From assembly GCA_945909635.1 (NCBI GenBank), contig OX246690.1, positions 496,001-560,000 on the forward strand: a stretch of DNA of 64,000 nucleotides, given 5' to 3'. Made by a program: the position numbers and the translations under genes. This document shows positions 17,269-26,465 of the stretch, one piece after another; the stretch's first letter is position 1; the number at the start of each line of letters is the position of its first letter. Source of the DNA: Clostridioides difficile_A. GTDB lineage: Bacteria > Bacillota > Clostridia > Peptostreptococcales > Peptostreptococcaceae. Below the pieces are notes generated by a model. The model was not told where the DNA came from. It ran no database searches and saw nothing but the letters and a program-made list of their open reading frames with translations.

Positions 17269-17676
17269 ATGGCAGGAATAGTTATAGCTGCACATGGAAA
17301 TATGGCTAAGGCAATGTTGGAAAGTGCTGAATTAATAGTAGGCAAACAGGAAAAAGTGGAAACTTTAGGATTAAACCATGGTGACAGTATAGATGATTTT
17401 AGTAAAAGATTAGAAAATGGAATTGAAAAATATAAAGATGAAGGTGTTTTATTATTGCTTGATTTTTATGGCGGAACACCATTTAATACATCTGCTATTG
17501 TAATAAATAAATTTGCTAAAGTATGTGAATTAGAATGTTTAACAGGTGTAAATTTACCTATGCTTTTAGAATTATTTTTAAATAGAGAAAATATGAAACT
17601 AAAAGAGTTAAAAAATTTATGTGAAGAAGTTGGTATATCAGGGATTAAAGATGTAAAAGCAGTTTTAAATATATAA
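17269..17676 (+). CDS. PTS mannose-family EIIA component
   Basis: A 135-residue phosphocarrier. The N-terminal GIVIAAHGNMAKAML carries the phosphorylated histidine (His9), and LLLLDFYGGTPFNTSA is the second conserved region. The ATG at 17269 is preferred because the upstream ATG (17260) nearly touches the ribosome binding site GAAAGG. It receives phosphate from HPr and passes it to the EIIB that follows. Cytoplasmic. Confidence 0.9.
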   Translation: MAGIVIAAHGNMAKAMLESAELIVGKQEKVETLGLNHGDSIDDFSKRLENGIEKYKDEGVLLLLDFYGGTPFNTSAIVINKFAKVCELECLTGVNLPMLLELFLNRENMKLKELKNLCEEVGISGIKDVKAVLNI

Positions 17677-17699
17677 AATAAAAATCTGGAGGAATTATT

Positions 17700-18173
17700 A
17701 TGAGTAATATAGCATTAACAAGAATTGATGATAGATTAATACATGGTCAGGTTATTACTGCTTGGTGTAAGATTACATCAGCAAAAAGGATAATAATAGT
17801 AGACGATTTGGTTGTAAAAGACCCATTCATAGTTCAAGTTTTACAAATGGCAGCACCATCAACTGTTAAGGTTGAGGTACATGATGTAGAATCAGGTGCT
17901 GAGGTATTAAAATCATATAATGGGGATGAAAATTTAATAGTCTTAGTTAAATACCCTAAAACTATTTTGGGTCTAGTAAATAATGGAGTAGATTTAAAAG
18001 AGTTAAATGTTGGAGGTATGGGAGCTGGACTTGGAAGAAGAAGTTTTTATAAAAATATATCTGTATCAGATGAAGAAAAAGAAATATTTAAAGAACTAAT
18101 ATCAAAGAATATTAAGTGTTTTATACAAATAGTACCAGATGCAAAAAAAATTGATGTAGGAACGTTATTATAA
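17700..18173 (+). CDS. PTS mannose/fructose/sorbose-family EIIB component
   Basis: A 157-residue EIIB with the phosphorylated histidine at residue 15 (RIDDRLIHGQVITAW). VGGMGAGLGRR and the C-terminal FIQIVPDAKKIDV are typical. GGAGGAA precedes the ATG by 8 bases. It transfers phosphate from EIIA to the sugar as it is carried by EIIC-EIID. Confidence 0.92.
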   Translation: MSNIALTRIDDRLIHGQVITAWCKITSAKRIIIVDDLVVKDPFIVQVLQMAAPSTVKVEVHDVESGAEVLKSYNGDENLIVLVKYPKTILGLVNNGVDLKELNVGGMGAGLGRRSFYKNISVSDEEKEIFKELISKNIKCFIQIVPDAKKIDVGTLL

Positions 18174-18218
18174 AAATACTATCTTGTGAATCTTTAGGAG
18201 TATATAAGGAGGAAGTCT

Positions 18219-18977
18219 ATGCAAATTTCATTAATTCAGGCAGTATTAATAGCAATTTTTTATTATCTTTCTTGGAGTCCATGGTTGACTTATGTTGGAT
18301 TTTTTACATGGAATAGACCTTTGTTAGCTGGATTTGTAACAGGAATTATATTAGGAGACCCTGTTCAAGGTGCAATTATAGGAGCAGGTATAAATATGAT
18401 ATATTTAGGATTTATATCAGCAGGGGGGGCTCAAATGGGGGACCCAGCTTTTGCAGGATATGTGGGGACTGCTTTAGCTATAGCATCTAAGCTAGATGTA
18501 AGTACTGCAATGGCAATAGCAGTTCCATTAGGTACTGTTGCAACGGTTCTTTGGATTGGAAAGATGACAGTAAATTCTTTTTTTGCACATTGGGCTGATA
18601 AGGAGGTTCAAAAGGGGAATGTTGACAAAGTAGCATTTATAAACATAGTCCCTCCACAGATACTATTATTTGCAATGAGTTTTATACCTGCATTATTAGT
18701 TGTTTATTTTGGACCAAATGCCATAGATGGTATGTTGGAAGTAATGAATGATAATGTACTTCATGTATTTAATGTAATTGGAGCTATGTTACCAGCACTT
18801 GGAATTGCTATGAACTTAAAATTGATTGGTAATAAATTTACTATGCCTTTTTTCATATTAGGGATATTAATGGCTGTTTATTTTAAAGTAGATATAATAG
18901 TAATATCTGTTATTGGGGTAATACTTGCTCTTACAATTACTTCAATCAAGTACGTAAAAGATAGTGCTACATCTTAA
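18219..18977 (+). CDS. PTS mannose-family EIIC component
   Basis: A 252-residue membrane component with about seven hydrophobic segments, starting MQISLIQAVLIAIFYYLSW. Conserved sequences LVTGIILGDPVQGAIIGAGINMIYLGF-type and GGAQMGDPAFAGYVG are present (the first reads GFVTGIILGDPVQG here). It forms the sugar channel with EIID. GGAGGAAG ribosome binding site. The substrate of the operon is not determined; the dehydrogenase suggests a hexitol or related polyol. Confidence 0.92.
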   Translation: MQISLIQAVLIAIFYYLSWSPWLTYVGFFTWNRPLLAGFVTGIILGDPVQGAIIGAGINMIYLGFISAGGAQMGDPAFAGYVGTALAIASKLDVSTAMAIAVPLGTVATVLWIGKMTVNSFFAHWADKEVQKGNVDKVAFINIVPPQILLFAMSFIPALLVVYFGPNAIDGMLEVMNDNVLHVFNVIGAMLPALGIAMNLKLIGNKFTMPFFILGILMAVYFKVDIIVISVIGVILALTITSIKYVKDSATS

Positions 18978-19000
18978 ATACATGAGAGGGGGAAAATATT

Positions 19001-19840
19001 ATGTCAGATATAAAAAGTGAAGTGTCTAAGAAAACGTTAAGCAAGAAGGATGTAATAAAATCATGGTTAAGATGGTTTTTCTTTGCGCAGTCTAATTATA
19101 ATTATGAAAGATTACAATCAACAGCATTTTCACATTCAATGTTACCAGTACTTAAAAAACTATATCCAGATAAAGAAGAGTTAAAACAAGAAGTTGAAAC
19201 TCATTTGGCATTTTTTAATACAGAGCCTATATGTGGATGTGTTATACATGGAATAACAATAGCAATGGAGGAAGAAAAGGCTAATGGTGCAGATGAGATA
19301 AGTGGAGATGGTATGAATGCAATAAAAACAGGTTTGATGGGTCCATTAGCAGGTATTGGTGATACTTTAACTCAGGGAGTTATAACACCAATAGTGTTAG
19401 CTGTTTGTATTGGTTTAACTGAGGGAGGAGCATCAATTGCAGGACCTATATTATTTGTAATAGCTCAATATGTAATAATGACTTCAATTTCTTATGGAAT
19501 GTGGACAAATGGATATAAGTACGGTAAAAAAGCTGTTGAAAGCATACTTCAAGGTGGGATAGTAAATAAGGTTATAGAGGGAGCTTCTATACTAGGTACT
19601 TTAGTTATGGGAGGACTTGTAGGTAGATTTATTAATTTATCCACACCAATAAGTTATACTAGTGGAGATTTTAAATTTAGTCTTCAAACTGATTTACTTG
19701 ATAAGATATTTCCAGGATTAATTCCTTTGGTACTTACATTATTAGTACTTTTTGCCTTAAAGAAAGGACTTTCTCCAATAAAAATAATGTTTATATTAAT
19801 AGTAGTGGGAGCTATTACAGGTATTGTGGGATTATTTTAA
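19001..19840 (+). CDS. PTS mannose-family EIID component
   Basis: A 279-residue membrane component. The amphipathic N-terminal half (SYNYERLQSTAFSHSML-like) and GLMGPLAGIGDTLTQGVITPI are hallmark EIID sequences, followed by hydrophobic C-terminal segments. It is the last gene of the operon and ends about 160 bases before a strong terminator. Works with EIIC in the membrane. Confidence 0.92.
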   Translation: MSDIKSEVSKKTLSKKDVIKSWLRWFFFAQSNYNYERLQSTAFSHSMLPVLKKLYPDKEELKQEVETHLAFFNTEPICGCVIHGITIAMEEEKANGADEISGDGMNAIKTGLMGPLAGIGDTLTQGVITPIVLAVCIGLTEGGASIAGPILFVIAQYVIMTSISYGMWTNGYKYGKKAVESILQGGIVNKVIEGASILGTLVMGGLVGRFINLSTPISYTSGDFKFSLQTDLLDKIFPGLIPLVLTLLVLFALKKGLSPIKIMFILIVVGAITGIVGLF

Positions 19841-19998
19841 ATAAATGTATATACTGTATGTTTCAAAGAGGATTATAAATAGATTGATTAAATTTATAAT
19901 AGAAGTAGTAATAAAAGGTATAGTAATTAGGGTAAATTAAATTCATAATAGAGTAATTTTTAAGATTATACACATTATACAGAGTATATAATCTTTTA

Positions 19999-20046
19999 AA
20001 AAGTACCTCAGAAAGATTTTTAATCTAGATGAGGTACTTTTTTATT
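19999..20046 (+). terminator. Terminator of the PTS operon
   Basis: AAAGTACCTCA pairs with TGAGGTACTTT around a 19-20 base loop and is followed by TTTTATTT. The A-rich 5' arm could also end transcripts from the other strand. Confidence 0.85.
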
Positions 20047-20200
20047 TGTACATGAAATTTTAAGTTGATTTAAAAAGATAGCAATTACATGTAATTAATA
20101 TATTATAAATAATTGTAAACTTCTTGTAACATATATTTTATATAATTGAAGCAATGGATATAATATGTAATATGATAATAAATTTTAGGGATGTGAATAG

Positions 20201-20848
20201 ATGAATATATTAATTGCTGATGATGAAATTAGTATGCTTAAGATACTTTGTGCATATTTCAAAAAAGAAAATTTCAATGTACTTACTGCAAAAAATGGGG
20301 AAGAAGCTTTAGATATTTTTTATGAGAATAAGATAGATTTAGCGATATTAGACTGGATGATGCCAGTAATTGATGGAATAGAGGTTTGCAAAGAAATAAA
20401 GGAAAACAGTAACACAAAAGTGCTTATGTTGACTGCCAAAAGTCAAAGTGAAGATGAGATAGAGGCACTTAATATAGGAGCAGATGAATACATAAAAAAA
20501 CCATTTGACCCTAGAGTTTTAATAATAAGAGCGAAGAAACTAGTAAATTATAAGAATACAATCAATATTAAAGATTTAAAAATAGATTTTAGTTCAAATA
20601 AAGTTTTTAAAAGTGGCAATGAACTACCATTGACTAAAAAAGAATTAGAATTAATGCACTGCCTAATCAATAATAAGGGGATTGTTTTATCTAGGGAAAA
20701 ACTTTTAGATTTAGTGTGGGGCTTGGATTATGATGGAGATTTTAGAACAGTAGACACACATGTAAGGAGATTAAGAGCGAAGATAGGAGAAGATATAATA
20801 AAAACTTATAGAGGATTAGGGTATAGTTTGGAGGACTTTAATGACTAA
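20201..20848 (+). CDS. OmpR-family response regulator upstream of cwpV
   Basis: A 215-residue regulator with D7-D8, phosphoacceptor D51 (LAILDWMMPVIDG), KKPFDPRVL and a winged-helix output domain (TVDTHVRRLRAKIGED, TYRGLGYSLE). The ribosome binding site is weak (GGGATGTG). It overlaps the kinase gene by 8 bases. Whether it acts on cwpV, 1.8 kb downstream in the same direction, cannot be read from the sequence. Confidence 0.9.
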   Translation: MNILIADDEISMLKILCAYFKKENFNVLTAKNGEEALDIFYENKIDLAILDWMMPVIDGIEVCKEIKENSNTKVLMLTAKSQSEDEIEALNIGADEYIKKPFDPRVLIIRAKKLVNYKNTINIKDLKIDFSSNKVFKSGNELPLTKKELELMHCLINNKGIVLSREKLLDLVWGLDYDGDFRTVDTHVRRLRAKIGEDIIKTYRGLGYSLEDFND

Positions 20849-22235
20849 ACTAAACAAAAAACTGTCCATAAGCATATCCATAGTAGTTGTAGTTGTATAT
20901 GTGATGTCGATAGCTATAAATAGTATGTTTATTCATAGATATTATTTACATGAAAAAAGAAATATATTGGATAATATTGCAGATGAAATAAAACATAAAG
21001 ACATAAACAGATTAAAGTCAGATATTGATTCTATTGAAGAAAAAAATAATACAGATATAGTATATATAGAATTAAATGAAGATTACAAAGATAAGGGCAA
21101 TATAGATAAAATAAATAATGATTTATTAAATGCATTTTGGAAGAAAGGACTAAGTTTAAATAAATTTTGGATTGAGGAAGATAGCTTAAAAAACATTGAT
21201 AATAAAAGTATAAATAAAATATATAATCAGGGTAAAACCAAATATAGTTTACTTGTAAAATTTATGAAGAAAGATAATTACTTGTTTGCTATATCTATAC
21301 CTATAGAACATTCTGAAGAAACTATTAGTATTGTAAATAGATTTAATATAATTATGGGTATTTTTTCAGTAATCATAATAACTATACTTATATTTATCTT
21401 ATCAAATAGAATTATAAAACCTATGGAAAAGCTAAAACTTCTATCTAAAGATATATCTGAATTAAATTTTAGAACTGAATCTATAAAAACTAATGATGAA
21501 ATCGAAGAATTAGCTTATAGCATAAATATAATGAGTGTAAAGCTTGAGAAAGCACATAATGAATTGAATAAGAGAAATAAGAATTTAAAATCTTTTATAT
21601 CAGATGCATCTCATGAAATGAAAACTCCAATAGCACTCATAAAAGCATATGCTATAGGTATGAAAGATGGGCTAGATGATGGTACTTATACTGATACAAT
21701 AATTGAACAGGCAGAAAATATGGCTAATACAATAAATACTCTTTTGTACTGGGCAAAATATGAGAAGAGAGAAGTTAATTTGCATCCAGTAGATTTAAAG
21801 GAAAGATTATATAAAAGTTTAAACAACTATGAACTTTTGATTGATAAAGGTAGTATAAGTGTTAAGTGTAGTATAGAGGATAGAGACTTTGTAATAAGTT
21901 CAGATAAAGATAGTATAGATATAGTATTTAATAATTTGATTAGTAATGCGATAAAGTATACTAGTAATAATGAAATAGAGATTAATCTTTTTGAAGAGAA
22001 TGAGAATGTTGTATTATCTATAAAAAATGGTATAGATTATGATATGGAAGATGATATAGAGAATATCTGGAAGCCTTTTTATGTTTTGGAGAAGTCGAGA
22101 AGTAAAGAACTTTCTGGCACAGGTCTTGGTCTTACTATAGTGAGAACTATACTTGAAGAAAATAATTTTGGATACAGGGTTGAAATTTGTGATGGAATGA
22201 TAGAATTTTATATTATCTTTATAAAAGTAATTTAA
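20841..22235 (+). CDS. Sensor histidine kinase upstream of cwpV
   Basis: A 464-residue membrane kinase: TM1 at about 9-31, an extracellular domain rich in charged residues, TM2 at about 167-190, HAMP, HisKA with ISDASHEMKTPIALIKAYA, and a HATPase domain with NNLISNAIKYTS and GTGLGLTIV. The G1 box is degenerate: where DNG(x)GI is expected the protein reads NGIDYDMEDDIENIWKPF, a change that could weaken ATP binding or be tolerated. Its partner is the regulator directly upstream. Signal unknown. Confidence 0.88.
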   Translation: MTKLNKKLSISISIVVVVVYVMSIAINSMFIHRYYLHEKRNILDNIADEIKHKDINRLKSDIDSIEEKNNTDIVYIELNEDYKDKGNIDKINNDLLNAFWKKGLSLNKFWIEEDSLKNIDNKSINKIYNQGKTKYSLLVKFMKKDNYLFAISIPIEHSEETISIVNRFNIIMGIFSVIIITILIFILSNRIIKPMEKLKLLSKDISELNFRTESIKTNDEIEELAYSINIMSVKLEKAHNELNKRNKNLKSFISDASHEMKTPIALIKAYAIGMKDGLDDGTYTDTIIEQAENMANTINTLLYWAKYEKREVNLHPVDLKERLYKSLNNYELLIDKGSISVKCSIEDRDFVISSDKDSIDIVFNNLISNAIKYTSNNEIEINLFEENENVVLSIKNGIDYDMEDDIENIWKPFYVLEKSRSKELSGTGLGLTIVRTILEENNFGYRVEICDGMIEFYIIFIKVI

Positions 22236-22293
22236 ATTAAAATATAAATATAAAGAATAATTAAAAAAATATCATAATTATTTGTTTTTCATA

Positions 22294-22322
22294 TGGAAAA
22301 AATTGGTTTTATAAGATATAAT
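22294..22322 (+). promoter_or_regulatory. Candidate cwpV promoter outside the invertible segment
   Basis: A consensus -10 TATAAT lies at 22317-22322, with a poor -35 (TGGAAA) at 17 bases spacing. It lies about 42 bases before the left inverted repeat. In published CwpV work the promoter is outside the switch and transcription passes through it. The assignment here is by position and the -10 only. Confidence 0.45.
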
Positions 22323-22350
22323 TACAAGTGTAAATAATAAAATTTTTTGT

Positions 22351-22390
22351 AAAAAAAGTAGCACTTTTAATTCTAAGGGCTACTTTTTTT
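22351..22390 (+). terminator. Terminator formed across the left end of the cwpV switch
   Basis: AAAAAAAGTAGC (22351-22362, outside the switch) pairs with GCTACTTTTTTT (22379-22390). The 3' arm contains the end of the left inverted repeat and the T-run is inside the invertible segment, so inversion would replace the T-run with TTAATGCTTA and weaken the terminator. It could also serve as the terminator for the upstream kinase. Confidence 0.8.
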
Positions 22391-22610
22391 ATGTAAAATC
22401 CTCTCTTTTACTACAATTCATTAACAAAAAAATTAAATCTACGTTAAAGTCTAAATTTACTAACTTTTCAATTAATTAGAAAACTTGTTTATTTCCTTAT
22501 AATAACTATAATGTAAAAAAATAGTAAGTGAATTATATATTAATTATAAAATCATTATAGTCAGAAAACCTCTTTAAAATTAAGCATTAAGTATCCCTTA
22601 GAATTAGAAC
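22364..22610. promoter_or_regulatory. Invertible cwpV switch bounded by imperfect inverted repeats
   Basis: Left repeat 22364-22383 (CTTTTAATTCTAAGGGCTAC) and right repeat 22591-22610 (GTATCCCTTAGAATTAGAAC) match at 17 of 20 positions when one is inverted, with an 11-base uninterrupted core AATTCTAAGGG; 207 bases lie between. Position before cwpV and the repeat layout match the known C. difficile CwpV switch, inverted by the recombinase RecV. The present orientation makes the terminator above, hence reads as OFF. Confidence 0.85.
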
Positions 22611-22665
22611 GGGAACAGAATTAAAAAATTTAAATGTTATCAAATGGACAAGGGGGAAAAATACA

Positions 22666-25600
22666 ATGAAAATACCAAAGAAGATTGCTGCCATGCTTAC
22701 AGTTACAATGATAGCTGGAAGTTCAACAGCAGGTATAGCTAGTGCACAAACTGTAGCAACAAATTTAACGGGACAAGAAAGATATGAGACTGCTGTTAAA
22801 ATAAGTCAAGATGGATGGAAAAATGCAGATGAGGTAGTAATAGTAAATGACTCATCTATAGCAGATGCGTTATCTGCAACACCATTTGCAAAGGCAAAAA
22901 ATGCTCCAATACTTTTAACAGGTAAAGATAAATTAAATGATAAGACAAAAGCAGAGATACAAAGATTAAAATCTAAAAAAGTATACTTAATAGGTGGAAC
23001 TTCTGTATTAAGTACAAATATAGAAAAACAAATAAAAGATTTAAAAATATCTTTTGAGAGAATCTCTGGAGCTGAAAGATACCAAACATCTTTAGAATTA
23101 GCTAAGAGATTAGATGCTATAAGTGATGTTAAGAAAATAGCTGTAGTTAATGGTGAAAAAGGGCTTGCAGATGCAGTAAGTGTGGGAGCACCAGCTGCAC
23201 AAAACAATATGCCAGTAATACTTGCTGATTCTAAAAATGGAACAGCAGTAGCGGATAAATTTATAAAGGATGCTGGGATAACTCAATCTTATGTAGTAGG
23301 TGGAGAGAGTTCGGTTTCTGAGGCTGTTAAAAATAAACTACCAAATAGTACAAGATTAGGTGGAACAGATAGAAATGATACAAATGCAAAGGTAGTAAAA
23401 GAATTCTATAAGAATACAGATTTAAAAAATGCTTATGTGACTAAAGATGGTATGAATAAACAAGACCAACTTATAGATGCATTAGCAGTAGGTGTATTAG
23501 GTGCTAAGAATCAATCACCAGTAGTTTTAGTTGGAAAAAATTTATCAGCTTCACAAAAATCTTTAGTTAACTCTAAGAGTTTTGATAAAATAACTAAAGT
23601 CGGTGGAAATGGTAATGAGACAGCATTCAATGAAATGAAGTCATTACAAGAAGTAAGTACAATTGAAGCTAAGACAATTTCTGAGTTAAAATCAGCTGTA
23701 GATAAAGCTACTGCAAATGATGTTATAAACTTTAAACCAACTAGTGAGGTTAAAGAAGCATTTACAATACAAACTGATAAAGCAGTAACAGTAAATTTAA
23801 ATGGTACATATACAAAGACTGTAACTATAAACATGCCTAATGGGGATGTAAACAACTATGCAAAAGTAGATGATGTAGTTATAGATGATGTAAAAGATGG
23901 AACTTTCATTAACTATGGAAAAATAACTAACTTAAAGGTTAATGATAAAAATGGAGCTAAGATAGAGAATAATTCTAAAGGTGAGATTGGTAGTTTAACA
24001 GTAGCATCTGGAGCAAGCCAAGTAAAAGTGACTAATGGTGGAAAGATAACTACAGTTACAAATAACTCTAAAGGAACTACTATAGATAATAAGGGCTCAA
24101 TAAGTAGTGTTAAGGGAGATAATTCTCCAACAATAAGTGGAAATAGTCCAAGTTCTAATTCATCAGGAGGAAGTTCATCAAGTGGAGGAGGTTCACATGG
24201 AGGAGGTTCATCTTCAGGAGGAAGTTCTTCTAATCAAACATCAGTAAATAATGAGGCAGCAAAAATAACAAGTGTAACTACACCAGCAAAAGATGCAACT
24301 AAACTGACTATGCCATCAGTATCGAGTGGATACACAATAAAGATAAAATCATCAAGTGATGAAAGTGTTATAAAAAAAGATGGAACAATATTACCACCAA
24401 ATACGGCAACATCAGTAAAATTAGTGTTTACAGTAACGCATACATCAAGTGGAAAGACAGCAGATACAAAGGAAATTTCTGTAATAGTACCAGCTAAATC
24501 AACTGATGAAGAATTACAGATAGCAGTAAATAATGAGGCAGCAAAAGTAACAAGTGTAACTACACCAGAAAAAGATGCGATTAAATTAACTATGCCAACA
24601 GTAGCAAGTGGATATACAATAAAAATAAAATCAGCAGGTGATGAGTCTGTAATAAAGAAAGATGGAACAATAATACCACCAGATGCAGAAGAAACAGTAA
24701 AAATAGTGTTTACAGTAACACATATATCAAGTGGGAAAACAGCAGATACAGCAGAGATAGATGTGGTAGTGCCAGCAAAATCAACAGAAGTAGTAGCAGC
24801 AGTATCAACTGTAAATGCAACAAATGGGACATTAACAATAGTACTAGATAAAGCGCCAACAGTAGATCCAGTTGCAGGAGACTTTACAGCAAATAAATCA
24901 ATAGATGGAGGACAAGAAACGGAGTTAGCATTAGATAACTTCAAATACGAAAAAGCTACTAAGACAATAACATATACATTTACACCAATAGAACAAACAG
25001 ATGCAAGTCAAAGTGTAGTAGTAGGAGTTGAATATAAAGGTACGACTAAAAAAGCAGACGCATTTACAGTAGATGCAAAGGGACAGGATGTAGTAGCATC
25101 AGTGTCAACTGTGAATGCAACAAATGGAACATTAACAATAGTACTAGATAAAACACCAACAGTAGATCCAGTTGCAGGAGATTTTACAGCAAATAAAGCA
25201 ATAGATGGAGGACAAGAAACGGAGTTAGCATTAGATAACTTCAAATACGAAAAAGCTACTAAAACAATAACATATACATTTACACCAATAGAACAAACAG
25301 ATGCAAGTCAAAGTGTAGTAGTAGGAGTTGAATACAAGGGTACGACTAAAAAAGCAGATGCATTTACAATAGATGCAAAAGATGTAGTAGCAGCAGTATC
25401 AACTGTGAATGCAACAAATGGAACATTAACAATAGTACTAGATAAAACACCAACAGTAGATCCAGTTACAGGAGACTTTACAGCAACTAAAGCAATAGAT
25501 GGAGGACAAGAAACGGAGTTAGCATTAGATAACTTCAAATACGAAAAAGCTACTAAGACAATAACATATACATTTACACCAATAGAACAAACAGATGCAA

Positions 25601-26343
25601 GTCAAAGTGTAGTAGTAGGAGTTGAATACAAAGGTACGACTAAAAAAGCAGATGCATTTACAATAGATGCAAAAGATGTAGTAGCAGCAGTATCAACTGT
25701 GAATGCAACAAATGGAACATTAACAATAGTACTAGATAAAACACCAACAGTAGATCCAGTTACAGGAGACTTTACAGCAACTAAAGCAATAGATGGAGGA
25801 CAAGAAACGGAGTTAGCATTAGATAACTTCAAATACGAAAAAGCTACTAAGACAATAACATATACATTTACACCAATAGAACAAACAGATGCAAGTCAAA
25901 GTGTAGTAGTAGGAGTTGAATACAAAGGTACAACTAAAAAAGCAGATGCATTTACAATAGATGCAAAAGATGTAGTAGCAGCAGTATCAACTGTGAATGC
26001 AACAAATGGAACATTAACAATAGTACTAGATAAAACACCAACAGTAGATCCAGTTACAGGAGACTTTACAGCAACTAAAGCAATAGATGGAGGACAAGAA
26101 ACGGAGTTAGCATTAGATAACTTCAAATACGAAAAAGCTACTAAAACAATAACATATACATTTACACCAATAGAACAAACAGATGCAAGTCAAAGTGTAG
26201 TAGTAGGAGTTGAATACAAAGGTACGACTAAAAAAGCAGACGCATTTACAATAGATGCAAAGAGTATTTCTGCAAGAACATTAAAAACAAGTCTTACAGA
26301 TGTAGCAAGATCTGTAATTAACCTATTAAAAATAAATGAGTAA
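22666..26343 (+). CDS. cwpV: Phase-variable cell wall protein CwpV
   Basis: A 1225-residue secreted surface protein. The signal peptide ends at about residue 27 (GIASA). Three CWB2 modules at about 33-330 anchor it non-covalently to the cell wall polymer; each carries the ERYETA or VYLIGG type motifs. Residues about 335-480 are beta-rich, followed by a Ser/Gly linker (about 486-525). Then come two tandem repeats of about 94 residues and five of about 98 residues, and a short tail. AAGGGGGA precedes the ATG. In published work CwpV promotes aggregation, is self-cleaved and gives phage resistance, and the repeat region differs by strain type. Expression is governed by the upstream invertible switch. 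Confidence 0.95.
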   Translation: MKIPKKIAAMLTVTMIAGSSTAGIASAQTVATNLTGQERYETAVKISQDGWKNADEVVIVNDSSIADALSATPFAKAKNAPILLTGKDKLNDKTKAEIQRLKSKKVYLIGGTSVLSTNIEKQIKDLKISFERISGAERYQTSLELAKRLDAISDVKKIAVVNGEKGLADAVSVGAPAAQNNMPVILADSKNGTAVADKFIKDAGITQSYVVGGESSVSEAVKNKLPNSTRLGGTDRNDTNAKVVKEFYKNTDLKNAYVTKDGMNKQDQLIDALAVGVLGAKNQSPVVLVGKNLSASQKSLVNSKSFDKITKVGGNGNETAFNEMKSLQEVSTIEAKTISELKSAVDKATANDVINFKPTSEVKEAFTIQTDKAVTVNLNGTYTKTVTINMPNGDVNNYAKVDDVVIDDVKDGTFINYGKITNLKVNDKNGAKIENNSKGEIGSLTVASGASQVKVTNGGKITTVTNNSKGTTIDNKGSISSVKGDNSPTISGNSPSSNSSGGSSSSGGGSHGGGSSSGGSSSNQTSVNNEAAKITSVTTPAKDATKLTMPSVSSGYTIKIKSSSDESVIKKDGTILPPNTATSVKLVFTVTHTSSGKTADTKEISVIVPAKSTDEELQIAVNNEAAKVTSVTTPEKDAIKLTMPTVASGYTIKIKSAGDESVIKKDGTIIPPDAEETVKIVFTVTHISSGKTADTAEIDVVVPAKSTEVVAAVSTVNATNGTLTIVLDKAPTVDPVAGDFTANKSIDGGQETELALDNFKYEKATKTITYTFTPIEQTDASQSVVVGVEYKGTTKKADAFTVDAKGQDVVASVSTVNATNGTLTIVLDKTPTVDPVAGDFTANKAIDGGQETELALDNFKYEKATKTITYTFTPIEQTDASQSVVVGVEYKGTTKKADAFTIDAKDVVAAVSTVNATNGTLTIVLDKTPTVDPVTGDFTATKAIDGGQETELALDNFKYEKATKTITYTFTPIEQTDASQSVVVGVEYKGTTKKADAFTIDAKDVVAAVSTVNATNGTLTIVLDKTPTVDPVTGDFTATKAIDGGQETELALDNFKYEKATKTITYTFTPIEQTDASQSVVVGVEYKGTTKKADAFTIDAKDVVAAVSTVNATNGTLTIVLDKTPTVDPVTGDFTATKAIDGGQETELALDNFKYEKATKTITYTFTPIEQTDASQSVVVGVEYKGTTKKADAFTIDAKSISARTLKTSLTDVARSVINLLKINE
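24244..24789 (+). repeat. CwpV repeat family A, two copies of about 282 bp
   Basis: Copies begin at 24244 and 24526 with NNEAAKxTSVTTPxKDA and contain GYTIKIKSxxDESVIKKDG and a strand VKxVFTVTHxSSGKTAD. The pattern fits a small bacterial immunoglobulin-like domain. The two copies have diverged noticeably more than family B. Confidence 0.85.
24802..26268 (+). repeat. CwpV repeat family B, five near-identical copies
   Basis: Copies begin at 24802, 25102, 25396, 25690 and 25984. The first unit is 300 bp (two extra codons, GQ), the others 294 bp. Differences are few: A/T in VDPVxGDFTAxK and K/T changes at single codons. The last three are nearly identical at DNA level, which marks recent duplication or gene conversion and predicts copy number changes. 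Confidence 0.9.
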
Positions 26344-26410
26344 GAATGAATAAACATTGATACTTATATTTTTAATTAATCTAATATTAAATTAAAATTT
26401 AAATTATGTA

Positions 26411-26465
26411 TAAACCTCTTGATTGGTATAAATTTAGAAATATATTAATTAAGAGGTTTTTTATA
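26411..26465 (+). terminator. cwpV terminator
   Basis: AAACCTCTT (26412-26420) pairs with AAGAGGTTTT (26451-26460), followed by TTTTA, with a long A/T loop. Confidence 0.75.

Noticed and set aside
24234..26126. Several minus-strand frames repeated within cwpV
   Set aside because: They repeat because the cwpV repeats do; they have no ribosome binding sites and mirror the + frame.
24790..26270. CRISPR-like array
   Set aside because: The repeats are adjacent 294-bp coding units without spacers, part of cwpV.
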